Assembly: GCA_963790585.1 (NCBI GenBank)
Contig: CAWBOY010000006.1
Span: 806,001-870,000 of the forward strand
Reading direction: 5' to 3'
Source of the DNA: CAWBOY01 sp963790585
Lineage (GTDB): Bacteria; Planctomycetota; Planctomycetia; Gemmatales; Gemmataceae
DNA length: 64,000 nt
Shown here: positions 11,101-18,193 of the stretch, one piece after another
How positions within the stretch are numbered: the stretch's first letter is position 1
Layout of the letters: every line of letters begins with the position of its first letter
The notes under the pieces: model-generated
Seen by the model: the letters and a program-made list of their open reading frames with translations, nothing else
Databases searched by the model: none
Told to the model about the DNA's origin: nothing
Position numbers and translations under genes: made by a program

Positions 11101-11364
11101 CTGGAATTTGTGGTAGCCTCGAAATTTGGTGGACCTCGTACTGTCACAGCAAGCGGGCGGGCGGTTTATGATGGTCGGGGAAACAGACTAGGAGCCGTCG
11201 TGTCAGTAACAGACATTACAGAGCGCAAACGGTATGAAATGGAGGCGCTGAAAGCTCACGAAGAGCTGGAACGACGTGTCAAATCACGCACCGCGGAGTT
11301 GCGCTTGCCAAGGACGCCGCAGAAGCCGCCAATCGCGCCAAAAGCGAATTCTTCTCGCGTATGA
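8152..11364 (+). CDS. GAF/multi-PAS sensor half of a hybrid histidine kinase
   Basis: Sensor part of a cytoplasmic hybrid kinase. Domain order: GAF (about residues 30-180, LDTPAEQAFDRLSRLAAKIL), PAS (190-315), PAS (325-440), second GAF (450-615), then three more PAS/PAC units (625-745, 750-870, 885-1030; typical LTGYSQEELVGK and RDISEQKAA motifs). It ends in a signalling coiled coil (AHEELERRVKSRTAEL) and then leaves frame: the true linker (LAKDAAEAANRAKSEFFSRM) is in the +2 frame, so the HisKA region is in the next ORF. No membrane segment or signal peptide is seen. One missing base near 11300 explains the split; restored length about 1435 aa. Confidence 0.88.
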   Translation: MTAPISPIGDSDVSDPQRRDLTDPLAKTRDPGRLTALKRLALLDTPAEQAFDRLSRLAAKILHAPVALLTLVDGDRAFFKSSVGLPELWAKRREMPLAHSVCQYVVASNAPVVIDDARAHPLVTDNKAVADLKIVAYMGIPLTTSEEHTLGSFAVIDTVPRSWSPDDVTILKDLAASAMTEIELRAETNQRKQAEDRLVLLESAVVNANDAVLILEADPAEPSAPRIVFVNEVYSRLTGYSQEELVGKTHQLLAGSETEQTQIDTILTALATWKPARLKFLSHRKDGSAFWAESKIIPIADKAGRYSHWVVVQRDISEQKAAAESLRKSEARRQAVMDSALDCIITLDDQERVTEFNLAAERTFGYSVAEAIGKPLVELITPPLPGDSRCLGLVQAFTSKENSLFGKRLEMMAVRADGTKFPAELAFGTLDLEGPVFTTFLRDISERKQAERFLTTQYVCTRIISATTVMDDTIQKVLQAVCENMGWSLGQMWQLDSKAGLLRCVAVWHKPSPGLIAFADLSRKTTFHIGDGLPGQVWSSCETIWVKDLEKDATFTRTEAATQCSLQSAFAFPIFQGAEVIGVMEFLHDIIPEPDFLLLDMIASVSSQIGQFLQRVQTDLALRHNEARYRSLVEAGSHIVWITDVDGQLLLEDSAVWESWRNFTGQNLEQAKGSGWLDAVHPDDRAQTAEIWEEAIAKNKLYHCEYRLRTASGEYRHTVSRGVSVQHSDGLDREWVGTTTDITEQKMAEEALRISEAEMRGLALIVQSTDNAVTLTDPEGRIEWINDGFTRICEYKLEEVVGKRPGTVLQGPDTNPTTVEHMHERLAQGRGFQVEILNYAKSGRSYWLAIEVQPIHDDQGNLIRFMAISSDITARKRTEKLLQDAYQVLEVRVAQRTAELSETNEFLKALLDNIQDGIVACNSEGNITLLNRTIRELHGLPDIPNHPSQWAHQFDLFHLDGLTPLTAEEVPLARALRGERVQNLEFVVASKFGGPRTVTASGRAVYDGRGNRLGAVVSVTDITERKRYEMEALKAHEELERRVKSRTAELRLPRTPQKPPIAPKANSSRV

Positions 11365-12458
11365 GTCACGAGCTGCGCACCCCACTGAATGTCATTCTTG
11401 GCTTCGGCCAACTTCTGGAAATGGACCGCTTAACTGCCCCACAACGCGAAAGCACCGATCAGATAATTAAGGGCGGTCGGCACTTGCTTGCCTTGATTAA
11501 CGAAGTTCTGGACATCGCCCGTATTGAGTCCGGGGCCGCTGGCATACTTTCCCCGGAAGAAGTGGACGTTGTGGGCGTGATCGAAGAAGTACTTGGAATG
11601 ATCCAACCCTTGGTAAGACAGGCCAACCTGCGGCTCATACAGCCACGGCCTGTCACCTGTCACTGGATAGTCCATGCTGACCTCCAGCGACTCAAGCAAG
11701 TATTGCTGAACCTCCTGTCCAATGCCATCAAGTACAACCGCAAAGGTGGGACAATTGAAATCTCGTGTGCCGAGGTACCGGACGCGATGTTGCGGATCAA
11801 CGTTACTGATACTGGTCCCGGCATTCCCGATGACAAAATCCACCGCCTATTTGTCCCATTTGACCGCCTGGAGGCCGAGCAAAAGGGAGTGGAAGGTACC
11901 GGGTTAGGGCTGACCCTAACAAAAGCATTGATCGAGGCCATGCGCGGGAAGATGGGGGTGGAAAGCACGGTCGGCATTGGGAGTACGTTTTGGATCGAGT
12001 TGCCCAGGATCGACAGGGCGCACTCAATCATTGCACTGGCCTCGCTACCCGAGATCAAGCCCGGCACGGCAGGCTCGGTTCTGTATATCGAGGACAACCC
12101 CGCCAACTTCCGTTTGGTCGAACGCATCCTCGAACTTCGTCCCGGTGTGCGCCTACTCTCAGCCATTCAGGGCCAGCTCGGCATTGATCTGGCTCTCGAG
12201 CACCGACCCGATCTAATCTTCCTGGATATTCATCTCCCAGACATCGCCGGTGATGAAGTTTTGCGTCGGTTGCGTGAGGACAGCCGAACGCGTGACATTC
12301 CGGTCATCGTCCTAAGTGCCGATGCCACTTCCCGCCAGGTAGAACGGCTCACGGCAGCTGGAGCGAATCACTACCTGGTCAAGCCGGTTCAGGTACAGGA
12401 GTTTCTCCAGCTTCTGGACGAAACCTTGAGCAAACGGGGGGCTAAGAGTCATGAGTGA
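11361..12458 (+). CDS. histidine kinase core with receiver domain (3' half of the same gene)
   Basis: Begins exactly at the H box (SHELRTPLNVILGFGQLL, phospho-acceptor His) and contains the N box (LLNLLSNAIKYN), G boxes (DTGPGIPDDKI and GTGLGLTL), then a receiver domain from about residue 240 (VLYIEDNPAN, phospho-acceptor D in LIFLDIHLP, K in YLVKPV). It overlaps the preceding stop by 4 bp, but the conserved Met before the H box makes that ATG unavoidable, so the overlap does not prove a natural split. Translationally coupled expression of a free kinase core remains possible. It overlaps the next regulator gene by 8 bp. Confidence 0.9.
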   Translation: MSHELRTPLNVILGFGQLLEMDRLTAPQRESTDQIIKGGRHLLALINEVLDIARIESGAAGILSPEEVDVVGVIEEVLGMIQPLVRQANLRLIQPRPVTCHWIVHADLQRLKQVLLNLLSNAIKYNRKGGTIEISCAEVPDAMLRINVTDTGPGIPDDKIHRLFVPFDRLEAEQKGVEGTGLGLTLTKALIEAMRGKMGVESTVGIGSTFWIELPRIDRAHSIIALASLPEIKPGTAGSVLYIEDNPANFRLVERILELRPGVRLLSAIQGQLGIDLALEHRPDLIFLDIHLPDIAGDEVLRRLREDSRTRDIPVIVLSADATSRQVERLTAAGANHYLVKPVQVQEFLQLLDETLSKRGAKSHE

Positions 12459-13518
12459 AAATCCCGTTGCTCATGGCCGGGTGCTGATTGTCGACGATCA
12501 GCCGCCCAATGTGCTATTGCTGGAGATGATGCTGCGCCAGGCCGGATACGCGGACCTGCGATCGACGACTAACCCGCACGCAGTCCTGGCAATTTTCGCT
12601 GAATTCAAGCCTGATATCGTGCTGATGGATTTGCACATGCCCGGGCTGACGGGATTTGAAGTGATTGAACAGTTGAAGAATATTGTTGCCAACGACTCCT
12701 ATCTTCCCATCCTGGTGCTGACGGCTGACATCTCGGCCGCCATGAAGCAACAGGCACTGGCGATCGGTGCTAAGGACTTCTTGTCGAAGCCATTCGACAT
12801 GACGGAGGTTCTGCTACGCATCAAGAATCTACTGGAAACGCGCTTTCTCCACCTACAGTTGCAGAACCAAAACGAGGTTCTGGAGATCAAGGTACAAAAG
12901 CGGACTAGCGATCTGGAAGGGGCCCGGATCGAGATTTTGGAACGGTTATCCTTGGCGGCGGAGTTTCGCGACGATGACACGGGCCAGCATACGCAGCGTG
13001 TCGGTAGGGTCTCAGCCATCCTGGCCAAAGAACTCGGACTGGGAAATGAGCTGGTGGAGCTGATTCGGTTAGCGGCGCCACTCCATGACGTAGGTAAGAT
13101 CGGTATTGCCGACGCACTCCTACTAAAGAAAGGCAAGCTGGACCCAGACGAGTTCCAGCTTATGACGACGCATGTAACCATTGGAGGCCAGATCCTCTCC
13201 GGCAGTGAATCGCCGCTTCTCCAACTGGCCGAGCAAATAGCCTTGACCCACCACGAATCCTGGGATGGAAGCGGCTATCCACTGGGCCTAAAGGGAGAGG
13301 AAATCCCCCTGGCGGGCCGCATCGTCACCGTAGCCGACGTGTTTGATGCGTTGACACACGAAAGGCCTTACAAGAAAGCCTGGACCGAAGAGGCTGCCGC
13401 CATCGAGATCGAAAGGCTGAGCGGGGGCAAATTCGATCCGAGGGTTGTGGCCATATTCTTGGTATTGCTGCAACAGGGACGTTTGCAACACGATTATAGC
13501 GACGTGGGGCAAGTCTAG
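12451..13518 (+). CDS. response regulator with HD-GYP output domain
   Basis: Receiver domain (residues 8-125: LIVDDQPPN acidic pocket, phospho-acceptor D in VLMDLHMPG, K in LSKPFD) fused through a coiled linker to an HD-GYP domain (about 160-345: HDVGKIGI, HHESWDGSGYP, VADVFDALT). HD-GYP proteins hydrolyse cyclic di-GMP, so this is the expected output of the upstream kinase. It starts inside the end of the kinase gene (ATGAGTGA overlap), showing one transcription unit. All HD-GYP metal ligands that I can recognise are present. Confidence 0.92.
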   Translation: MSENPVAHGRVLIVDDQPPNVLLLEMMLRQAGYADLRSTTNPHAVLAIFAEFKPDIVLMDLHMPGLTGFEVIEQLKNIVANDSYLPILVLTADISAAMKQQALAIGAKDFLSKPFDMTEVLLRIKNLLETRFLHLQLQNQNEVLEIKVQKRTSDLEGARIEILERLSLAAEFRDDDTGQHTQRVGRVSAILAKELGLGNELVELIRLAAPLHDVGKIGIADALLLKKGKLDPDEFQLMTTHVTIGGQILSGSESPLLQLAEQIALTHHESWDGSGYPLGLKGEEIPLAGRIVTVADVFDALTHERPYKKAWTEEAAAIEIERLSGGKFDPRVVAIFLVLLQQGRLQHDYSDVGQV

Positions 13519-13553
13519 TAAGCTCAGCAAAGTGGCTTTTACGGGAAATCATC

Positions 13554-14213
13554 ATGGAACTCTCTCGCGTCGAATTATATCAGATCTTGAATGGCACACA
13601 GCCGTTATGGCTCGCAGGCATCGACCTTAGCAAGGCGAATTTGGTAGGGTGCAATTTACAAAATGCCAATTTGCAGGATGCGAATTTGGCGGATTGTGAT
13701 CTTAGAGGAGCGAATTTGCAAGGTGCCATCCTTATCGGTGCTTGTATGACTCAAGCCAAGTTATTCGGAGCCAATATGGCCGGCACGCGCATGACTTCTA
13801 CGGATTTGCGCGGCGCGAATCTGCATGGTGCCAATCTGGCGAAAGCGACGCTCAATAAATCCAAATTGGAGAAATGCGTTTTCAATGCCGCGAACATGAT
13901 TGAAATTGACATGTCAGGGTCTGACTTGCAATGGGCCGATCTGCGCGGCGCTGATATGAGAAAAAGCGATTTAATGGGCGCAAATTTTCATGGGGCCGAC
14001 TTGAGCGAGTCTAAATTGATGGAGGCGAACCTAAGCACGGCCGACCTAAGCATGACCACTATTCGTGCCGCGGATCTGACTCAAGCGGATCTAAGCAACG
14101 CAAATTTGAAACTGGCAATTATGAGTGGGGCAAATTTATTTGCGCGGATCTACATTTTGCGAATGTGGAGGGGGCTATTTGGGACGGCTCAAAGCTTCGT
14201 AAAGCCGATCTAA
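13554..14213 (+). CDS. pentapeptide-repeat protein, frameshifted near the end
   Basis: About 30 tandem A(D/N)LXX units (e.g. ANLVGCNLQNANLQDANL) predict a right-handed quadrilateral beta-helix; cellular role unknown. The frame loses the repeat at about 14146 and continues in the +2 frame (ADLHFANVEGAIWDG, then ADLTKTGLSSEQRDYATAQ) to a stop at 14279-14281. Adding one base near the run of T and A at 14143-14150 restores a 242-aa protein. It starts 35 bp after the HD-GYP gene with no obvious terminator between, so it may share the operon. Confidence 0.82.
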   Translation: MELSRVELYQILNGTQPLWLAGIDLSKANLVGCNLQNANLQDANLADCDLRGANLQGAILIGACMTQAKLFGANMAGTRMTSTDLRGANLHGANLAKATLNKSKLEKCVFNAANMIEIDMSGSDLQWADLRGADMRKSDLMGANFHGADLSESKLMEANLSTADLSMTTIRAADLTQADLSNANLKLAIMSGANLFARIYILRMWRGLFGTAQSFVKPI

Positions 14214-14638
14214 CCAAAACGGGCCTGTCCTCGGAACAAAGAGACTATGCGACGGCGCAAGGCGCGATTTTGAGATTGTGATTACTTATCAATTTCCAAT
14301 AGAGTCGCGTTGTCCGTTCGAGGGAGGTATCCTCAGCCCTGCCGTCTAAGCCTGCCGCGTGGCGTGCGTCTTGCCGGCCTTGGTTTCCTTGCCCTTCCCA
14401 TTGTAGCAGTCGACCTGGAGGCGAAGGACATATCGGCTCCGCCCCGCCAACGAAACATGGCTCGCAGGGTTCTAATCCATAGCCGAATTCCTTTTTTTGA
14501 GTGTCGTGCGCGATCAGGTGGTGTGGCACGCGGGGTTATTCCCATTATCGGCGAAAGTTTTCCATTCGTTTACGCTGCAAATCGGCGTATAAGATGGTTT
14601 CCTGGTTCGCATTCACCTTTTTGTCAGGAGATGAAGCC

Positions 14639-15763
14639 ATGAGCCGCATCGCGATGAGTCTTACGGCCGTCGCCGTCTTGGCGCTTCTGCTTTCGTCAGG
14701 ACTAATGTTTCCTCCACAGGCCGCATCGAAACCAGCCGGCGCTGTCCTCCCGGAAAAGGACGACGATTCGCCTCTGGCCAAGATCGGTCGTCGCGCTGAC
14801 GTCCCAGCAATGGCGGATGGCAAGACTAAGGCCACACTAAGCGAAGCGCTCGAAACTCTTAAAAAGATCTTCAAAGTGCGTTTTACGATCAATGAAAAGG
14901 CCTTTGCTTACGAGGACGTGAGCACAAAGGCGCTGCTCGATTCTCCTATCACGGCGGAAGGTCCAATCGCGGCCGCGGAGAATACTCGTCTCGACACAGC
15001 GTTGGAAGGAATCCTAGCACGATGCCCGTCCTCATCCGGTGCCACATTTCTGGTGCGGCGCGACAGCATCGAAATAACGACACGGAAATTCGCTCATGCC
15101 GAGGTATGGGGAGAGTCGCTCAACACTCCATGCCTGCCGATAGTTCATGTCCGCATAGAAACCCAACCGCTGGAAGAAGCCTTGGCTCGCCTAGCGGAAG
15201 AGGCCGACTTTTCCATTATTGTTGACAAACGAATCGGCGACAAAGCCAAAGCACCCGTCGGCGGCCGTTTCCTTAACACGCCCCTGGATACGGCCGTGCA
15301 AATGCTTACGGAAATGGCGGAAGTGCGCGCGGTCCATCGGGATAATGTGCTTTTTGTGACGCTCCGTGGTATGGCCAATGAGATGGAAAAGCGACTTCAA
15401 GCGGAGGCGGCTCGCGCGGAGAAAGGGGGCGAAGCTATGGGTGGAATCGCCGGCCTCGGAATCGGCGGAGCCGGTTTAGGTGGTATCGCGGGAATTGGCG
15501 GTGGCCCTCCCGGAGGCGGCCTCGGCGGCGCTCCTGGCATCCCCCCTGGTGCGGGGGCCTTTGGTCTTGGTGCTGGTCTCGCCGGCATCGGCGGACTCAA
15601 TGGCGGTGGCTTCGCCGGCATCGGCGGACTCAATGGCGGTGGTTTTGGTGGCGGTAATCTCGGCGGTCTGATGGACCCCGCCAGCTCCGGCGCCCGACCT
15701 TATCGCAAGGGCGGCGATCGCCGTGGCTTGGACAAGGAAGGCGTGGCGGCAGGCGCAATGTAG
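14639..15763 (+). CDS. secreted protein with two secretin/STN-like domains and Gly-rich tail
   Basis: Start chosen at the ATG at 14639, which follows an AGGAG box and begins a clear Sec signal peptide (MSRIAMSLTAVAVLALLLSS). Two similar segments (about residues 58-190 and 190-265) resemble the short alpha/beta STN or secretin N-domain fold, e.g. PLEEALARLAEEADFSIIV and NTPLDTAVQMLTEMAEV. The C-terminal 110 residues are a glycine-rich low-complexity tail with two exact 11-residue repeats. I do not recognise a specific function; such proteins in planctomycetes are usually called hypothetical and exported. Confidence 0.72.
   Translation: MSRIAMSLTAVAVLALLLSSGLMFPPQAASKPAGAVLPEKDDDSPLAKIGRRADVPAMADGKTKATLSEALETLKKIFKVRFTINEKAFAYEDVSTKALLDSPITAEGPIAAAENTRLDTALEGILARCPSSSGATFLVRRDSIEITTRKFAHAEVWGESLNTPCLPIVHVRIETQPLEEALARLAEEADFSIIVDKRIGDKAKAPVGGRFLNTPLDTAVQMLTEMAEVRAVHRDNVLFVTLRGMANEMEKRLQAEAARAEKGGEAMGGIAGLGIGGAGLGGIAGIGGGPPGGGLGGAPGIPPGAGAFGLGAGLAGIGGLNGGGFAGIGGLNGGGFGGGNLGGLMDPASSGARPYRKGGDRRGLDKEGVAAGAM
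15581..15646 (+). repeat. 33-bp tandem repeat in the Gly-rich tail
   Basis: Two copies of a 33-bp unit (GCCGGCATCGGCGGACTC...) encode AGIGGLNGGGF twice. The second copy differs only at its last bases. The unit length keeps the frame, so copy number could vary without disrupting the protein. Confidence 0.8.
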
Positions 15764-15862
15764 ACGCTTAATGACTATCCGGAAATGTTAAGTGCGATGC
15801 TCACGCTCGCGGCGGCATGAGAGAGTCGAAGTGCTTTAGCTAATTGGAGTTACAACGCCAAC

Positions 15863-15884
15863 ATGCCCAGGCTTGCCTGGGCAT
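15863..15884. terminator. perfect hairpin, probable terminator
   Basis: Arms ATGCCCAGGC and GCCTGGGCAT separated by TT. It sits 100 bp after the secreted-protein gene and 29 bp from the tRNA fragment. It could end either unit. Confidence 0.55.
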
Positions 15885-15912
15885 GCACCGAACTTTCCTA
15901 ATAGCCTTTGAA

Positions 15913-15956
15913 GAGCGGGCGAGGAGATTCGAACTCCCGACGTCCAGCTTGGGAAG
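15913..15956 (-). other. tRNA-Gly(CCC) 3'-half, probable integration attachment site
   Basis: On the minus strand the sequence runs from the anticodon loop TTCCCAA through stem GCTGG, variable loop, T arm (GGGAG TTCGAAT CTCCT) to acceptor strand CGCCCGC. The 5' half is missing: the bases before the loop do not pair with GCTGG and no D arm is found. A tRNA 3' half of this length is the classic footprint of an integrase att site. A palindrome GATGGCAT-ACA-ATGCCATC (15963-15981) and another GGCAT/ATGCC pair just beyond could be integrase-binding sites. No intact tRNA-Gly or integrase is in the window. Confidence 0.7.
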
Positions 15957-16141
15957 GTACCTGATGGCATACAATGCCATCTCCGGAAAGTCCTGACATA
16001 CCTAAACTTATGGCATCGTACCATGCCGAAAACCCTCTTGCAAGCCATCTCAAAGGTCTGTAACCGATTGCGAATATAGTCTGTTGGTAGATAAGGGGTT
16101 ATGTCGAACTGCCTGAAGAGTGGAGTCTGTTGCTTTTGCAG

Positions 16142-16163
16142 AAAGTCTGTTATTACAGACTTT
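16142..16163 (-). terminator. terminator of the phage-head operon
   Basis: Hairpin AAAGTCTG-TTATTA-CAGACTTT begins 12 bp after the last head gene on the minus strand and is followed by a short mixed tract. It marks the end of the long minus-strand operon. Confidence 0.55.
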
Positions 16164-16174
16164 TGAGAAGTGCT

Positions 16175-16879
16175 TCAATCATCGCCCGCAAAGATGTTCG
16201 GGAAGTCGCTCAAGATGGAGTTCCGTTCCGTTGGTTGCTGTTCCGTCTCTTCACTCACCAACGGACGATCGACCGAACCGCCGATCATATTTGCACCCGC
16301 CCATGTACTTAAAGCAAGCGCGAGAACGCAATCATCATGTTTCCCTGTCCGCCACTCTCCGAACGTCTCATTCGCGGCTGCGGTGATGCGTACCGTGAAG
16401 GCTTGAAGCTCTTTGATGAGAACGTCTATGAGAGGTAGCTTGCGATCGTAGAACAACCGCCGCGATTGCAGCAAGCATTGAGCCGATGAGATGAGATCCT
16501 TTTTGGGAACGTGAAATCCTCCCCTACCGTCACTGGTCACTTTGCTTCCCGCCGTGATGGTGATGGGTACTATCCGGCAAGGTATGTCGGCTGCCAGGAA
16601 CATATCCACAACGGCCCTTCCTACCCCCGTTGCATCAACGATCAACTTGCACGGCGAAACGGGCAAGAACATCCCGTTGCCGATGGCCACTGGCGAGCGT
16701 CCGTTCTTCGCGGTCAACCGACGAACCAACGTAGCAACACGCTCCACGATGGCCGGGTAAGGTACACCACGGAAGCGATCGAGGTAGCGCAAGTGATAGA
16801 TGCCATCGTCTTCAACCACCACGGTCAACGCGGTATAGTCGCTCGCCTGTCCAAGATCGTTACCTATAAAGATACGCAT
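16175..16879 (-). CDS. large terminase, nuclease subunit (split TerL)
   Basis: RNase H-fold nuclease half of a phage DNA-packaging motor. Acidic metal-binding positions are visible in FIGNDLGQASDYTAL (first Asp), KLIVDATGVGRAVVDMF and the C-terminal GKHDDCVLALALSTW. It starts with its own ATG and a GGAG box 4-5 bases upstream, 54 bp after the stop of the ATPase gene; in ordinary TerL the two halves are one polypeptide. The join point corresponds to the normal interdomain linker, so nothing essential seems lost. A palindrome occupies the gap. An alternative is a decayed TerL, but both halves keep their motifs. Confidence 0.85.
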   Translation of the reverse strand: MRIFIGNDLGQASDYTALTVVVEDDGIYHLRYLDRFRGVPYPAIVERVATLVRRLTAKNGRSPVAIGNGMFLPVSPCKLIVDATGVGRAVVDMFLAADIPCRIVPITITAGSKVTSDGRGGFHVPKKDLISSAQCLLQSRRLFYDRKLPLIDVLIKELQAFTVRITAAANETFGEWRTGKHDDCVLALALSTWAGANMIGGSVDRPLVSEETEQQPTERNSILSDFPNIFAGDD

Positions 16880-16895
16880 TGTCTCCGTTCCCCAT

Positions 16896-16913
16896 CAATT
16901 TATTATTAAATTG
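16896..16913. repeat. 18-bp AT-rich palindrome, copy 1
   Basis: CAATTTATTATTAAATTG, arms CAATTTA/TAAATTG around four bases, in the gap between the two terminase genes. The same 18-mer occurs at 21879-21896 and 21934-21951. Confidence 0.85.
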
Positions 16914-16933
16914 TACGGCTATAAAAGAGAGCG

Positions 16934-17788
16934 TCATAGTATCGAATCGGAATAGGTAGCCGCGCCCGCGATGATGTCGTCATGACTGAATACGGTGTCC
17001 TCAGTTTCCTCGAATGAGCATTCATACTCTTGGCGGTAATACCGCTCGCCTAGCGTCTCACGCTCTTCCTTCAAGAACTCCGGCGGGATGCGAGGGCATT
17101 CATCCGCCGTGATGCGTATACGCTGCCACGGTCTCGCGCTGATCCATTCGTCATAGAACCAACCGCGCTTGCCATACGGCGTTGACAGGGCAATCAAGCG
17201 GCCACGGCTCACAGCAAGCATCGGACGTACCGCCAGGTACAGCCCATCACTCACCCGCGCCGCTTCGTCGATGATTAGAAGTGACACGCCAGAGTACCCA
17301 CGGATGCCGATCTCGTTTTCTGGCAAGCTGACAATGCGTGATCCGTTGGACAATTCCAGTTGTAGCTTTGTCTCTTGAACGACTTCCACAACGGGTAAGA
17401 CACCACGGAGCAACGGCAGTAGCTTGGCTCGATAAAGCTCACCTGACTGGCGAAGGGATGGTGAGAGAATGAGGATAAGGGCAGGCGCTTCAAGTACCGC
17501 CGTTTTAATGGCTAGAGCCGCTGCTGTTTGGGACTTGCCCGATTGTCGAGAGCAAAGCAACAACGTCCGGGGATCAGACGATCGGAGTAACGTAGTCTGC
17601 CATTGATCCGGAGTCATACTGGCTAGGCTCATCACGGTTTCCGGTTGTGTCCATAACGTCGCTTCCGCTTCGCTCATTGTGCCCGATGCAAGCCGGTCTA
17701 TCGCCCGCTGCTGCCAGGATTGCAAGGATGGCTGCCCTTCGCTGTTCATCATCAAGCACCGTCGTTTCCATTTGAATCGGTCCGCCAT
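16934..17788 (-). CDS. large terminase, ATPase subunit (split TerL)
   Basis: Packaging ATPase half. Walker A is LLLCSRQSGKSQT, Walker B is SLLIIDEAAR, and the adenine-binding region is MTPDQWQTTLLRSSDPRT. It ends in EYECSFEETEDTVFSHDDIIAGA, the segment that normally leads into the nuclease domain, and then stops. The upstream gene overlaps by about 215 bp in another frame; a later start (MMNSEG at 17752, or the Met near MSEAEAT) would reduce this. Orientation and order (portal, head protein, TerS, TerL) are the reverse of the usual TerS-TerL-portal order. Confidence 0.85.
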   Translation of the reverse strand: MADRFKWKRRCLMMNSEGQPSLQSWQQRAIDRLASGTMSEAEATLWTQPETVMSLASMTPDQWQTTLLRSSDPRTLLLCSRQSGKSQTAAALAIKTAVLEAPALILILSPSLRQSGELYRAKLLPLLRGVLPVVEVVQETKLQLELSNGSRIVSLPENEIGIRGYSGVSLLIIDEAARVSDGLYLAVRPMLAVSRGRLIALSTPYGKRGWFYDEWISARPWQRIRITADECPRIPPEFLKEERETLGERYYRQEYECSFEETEDTVFSHDDIIAGAATYSDSIL

Positions 17789-18134
17789 CCGTGCCGCTCA
17801 ACTCCGTCCGCTTCGGAGCGTACAACCCTAGTAACTCCGCTTCGTCCCGTAACACCGCAAGAGCCGTCTTAACGTCGTTCTGTTTCATGGCAATCCCGTA
17901 CAACGTCCGTCGTTGCCCTAAGTGCCGATAGAGCATCCTTTCGCGGCTTTCCTTGAGCGTTTCTACAAGCAATTCATCGGCTTGCTGTCCGTATCGTGCC
18001 ACTTGACGTAGCGAAACATGCCATCCCTGTTCCGCCATGAAATGACTGATCTCCGTCGTCGTTTTACCCAACATGCGCAACTGCATTACCGCTTCGACTC
18101 GTCGTGCTACTTCGACTTTTGTTGCCTTGCCCAT
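17574..18134 (-). CDS. small terminase-like phage protein
   Basis: 186 aa with an N-terminal helix-turn-helix-like segment (LRMLGKTTTEISHFMAEQGW), a central helical region, and the phrase LLGLYAPKRTELSGTDGGPI that I associate with phage terminase small subunits. It directly precedes TerL, which supports a DNA-recognition role in packaging. The last 70 codons overlap the longest form of the ATPase gene, so either the C-terminus or the TerL start is misjudged. A CAAAATTAAAC element lies in the 59-bp gap upstream. Confidence 0.6.
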   Translation of the reverse strand: MGKATKVEVARRVEAVMQLRMLGKTTTEISHFMAEQGWHVSLRQVARYGQQADELLVETLKESRERMLYRHLGQRRTLYGIAMKQNDVKTALAVLRDEAELLGLYAPKRTELSGTDGGPIQMETTVLDDEQRRAAILAILAAAGDRPACIGHNERSGSDVMDTTGNRDEPSQYDSGSMADYVTPIV

Positions 18135-18170
18135 ATCACAATCCTTAAACGCTCTTCATTGTCCGTAGTA

Positions 18171-18181
18171 CAAAATTAAAC
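18171..18181. repeat. CAAAATTAAAC element
   Basis: One of five near-identical 11-mers within the head module: 18171-18181, 18887-18897, 22392-22402, 26788-26798 (first base T) and the complement at 26825-26835. Two are inside genes, where both encode Leu-Ile-Leu-Asp. Confidence 0.5.
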
Positions 18182-18193
18182 TAGCCACCACCC

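Noticed and set aside
15913..15956. Complete tRNA-Gly gene
   Set aside because: The 5' half including the D arm and 5' acceptor strand is absent.
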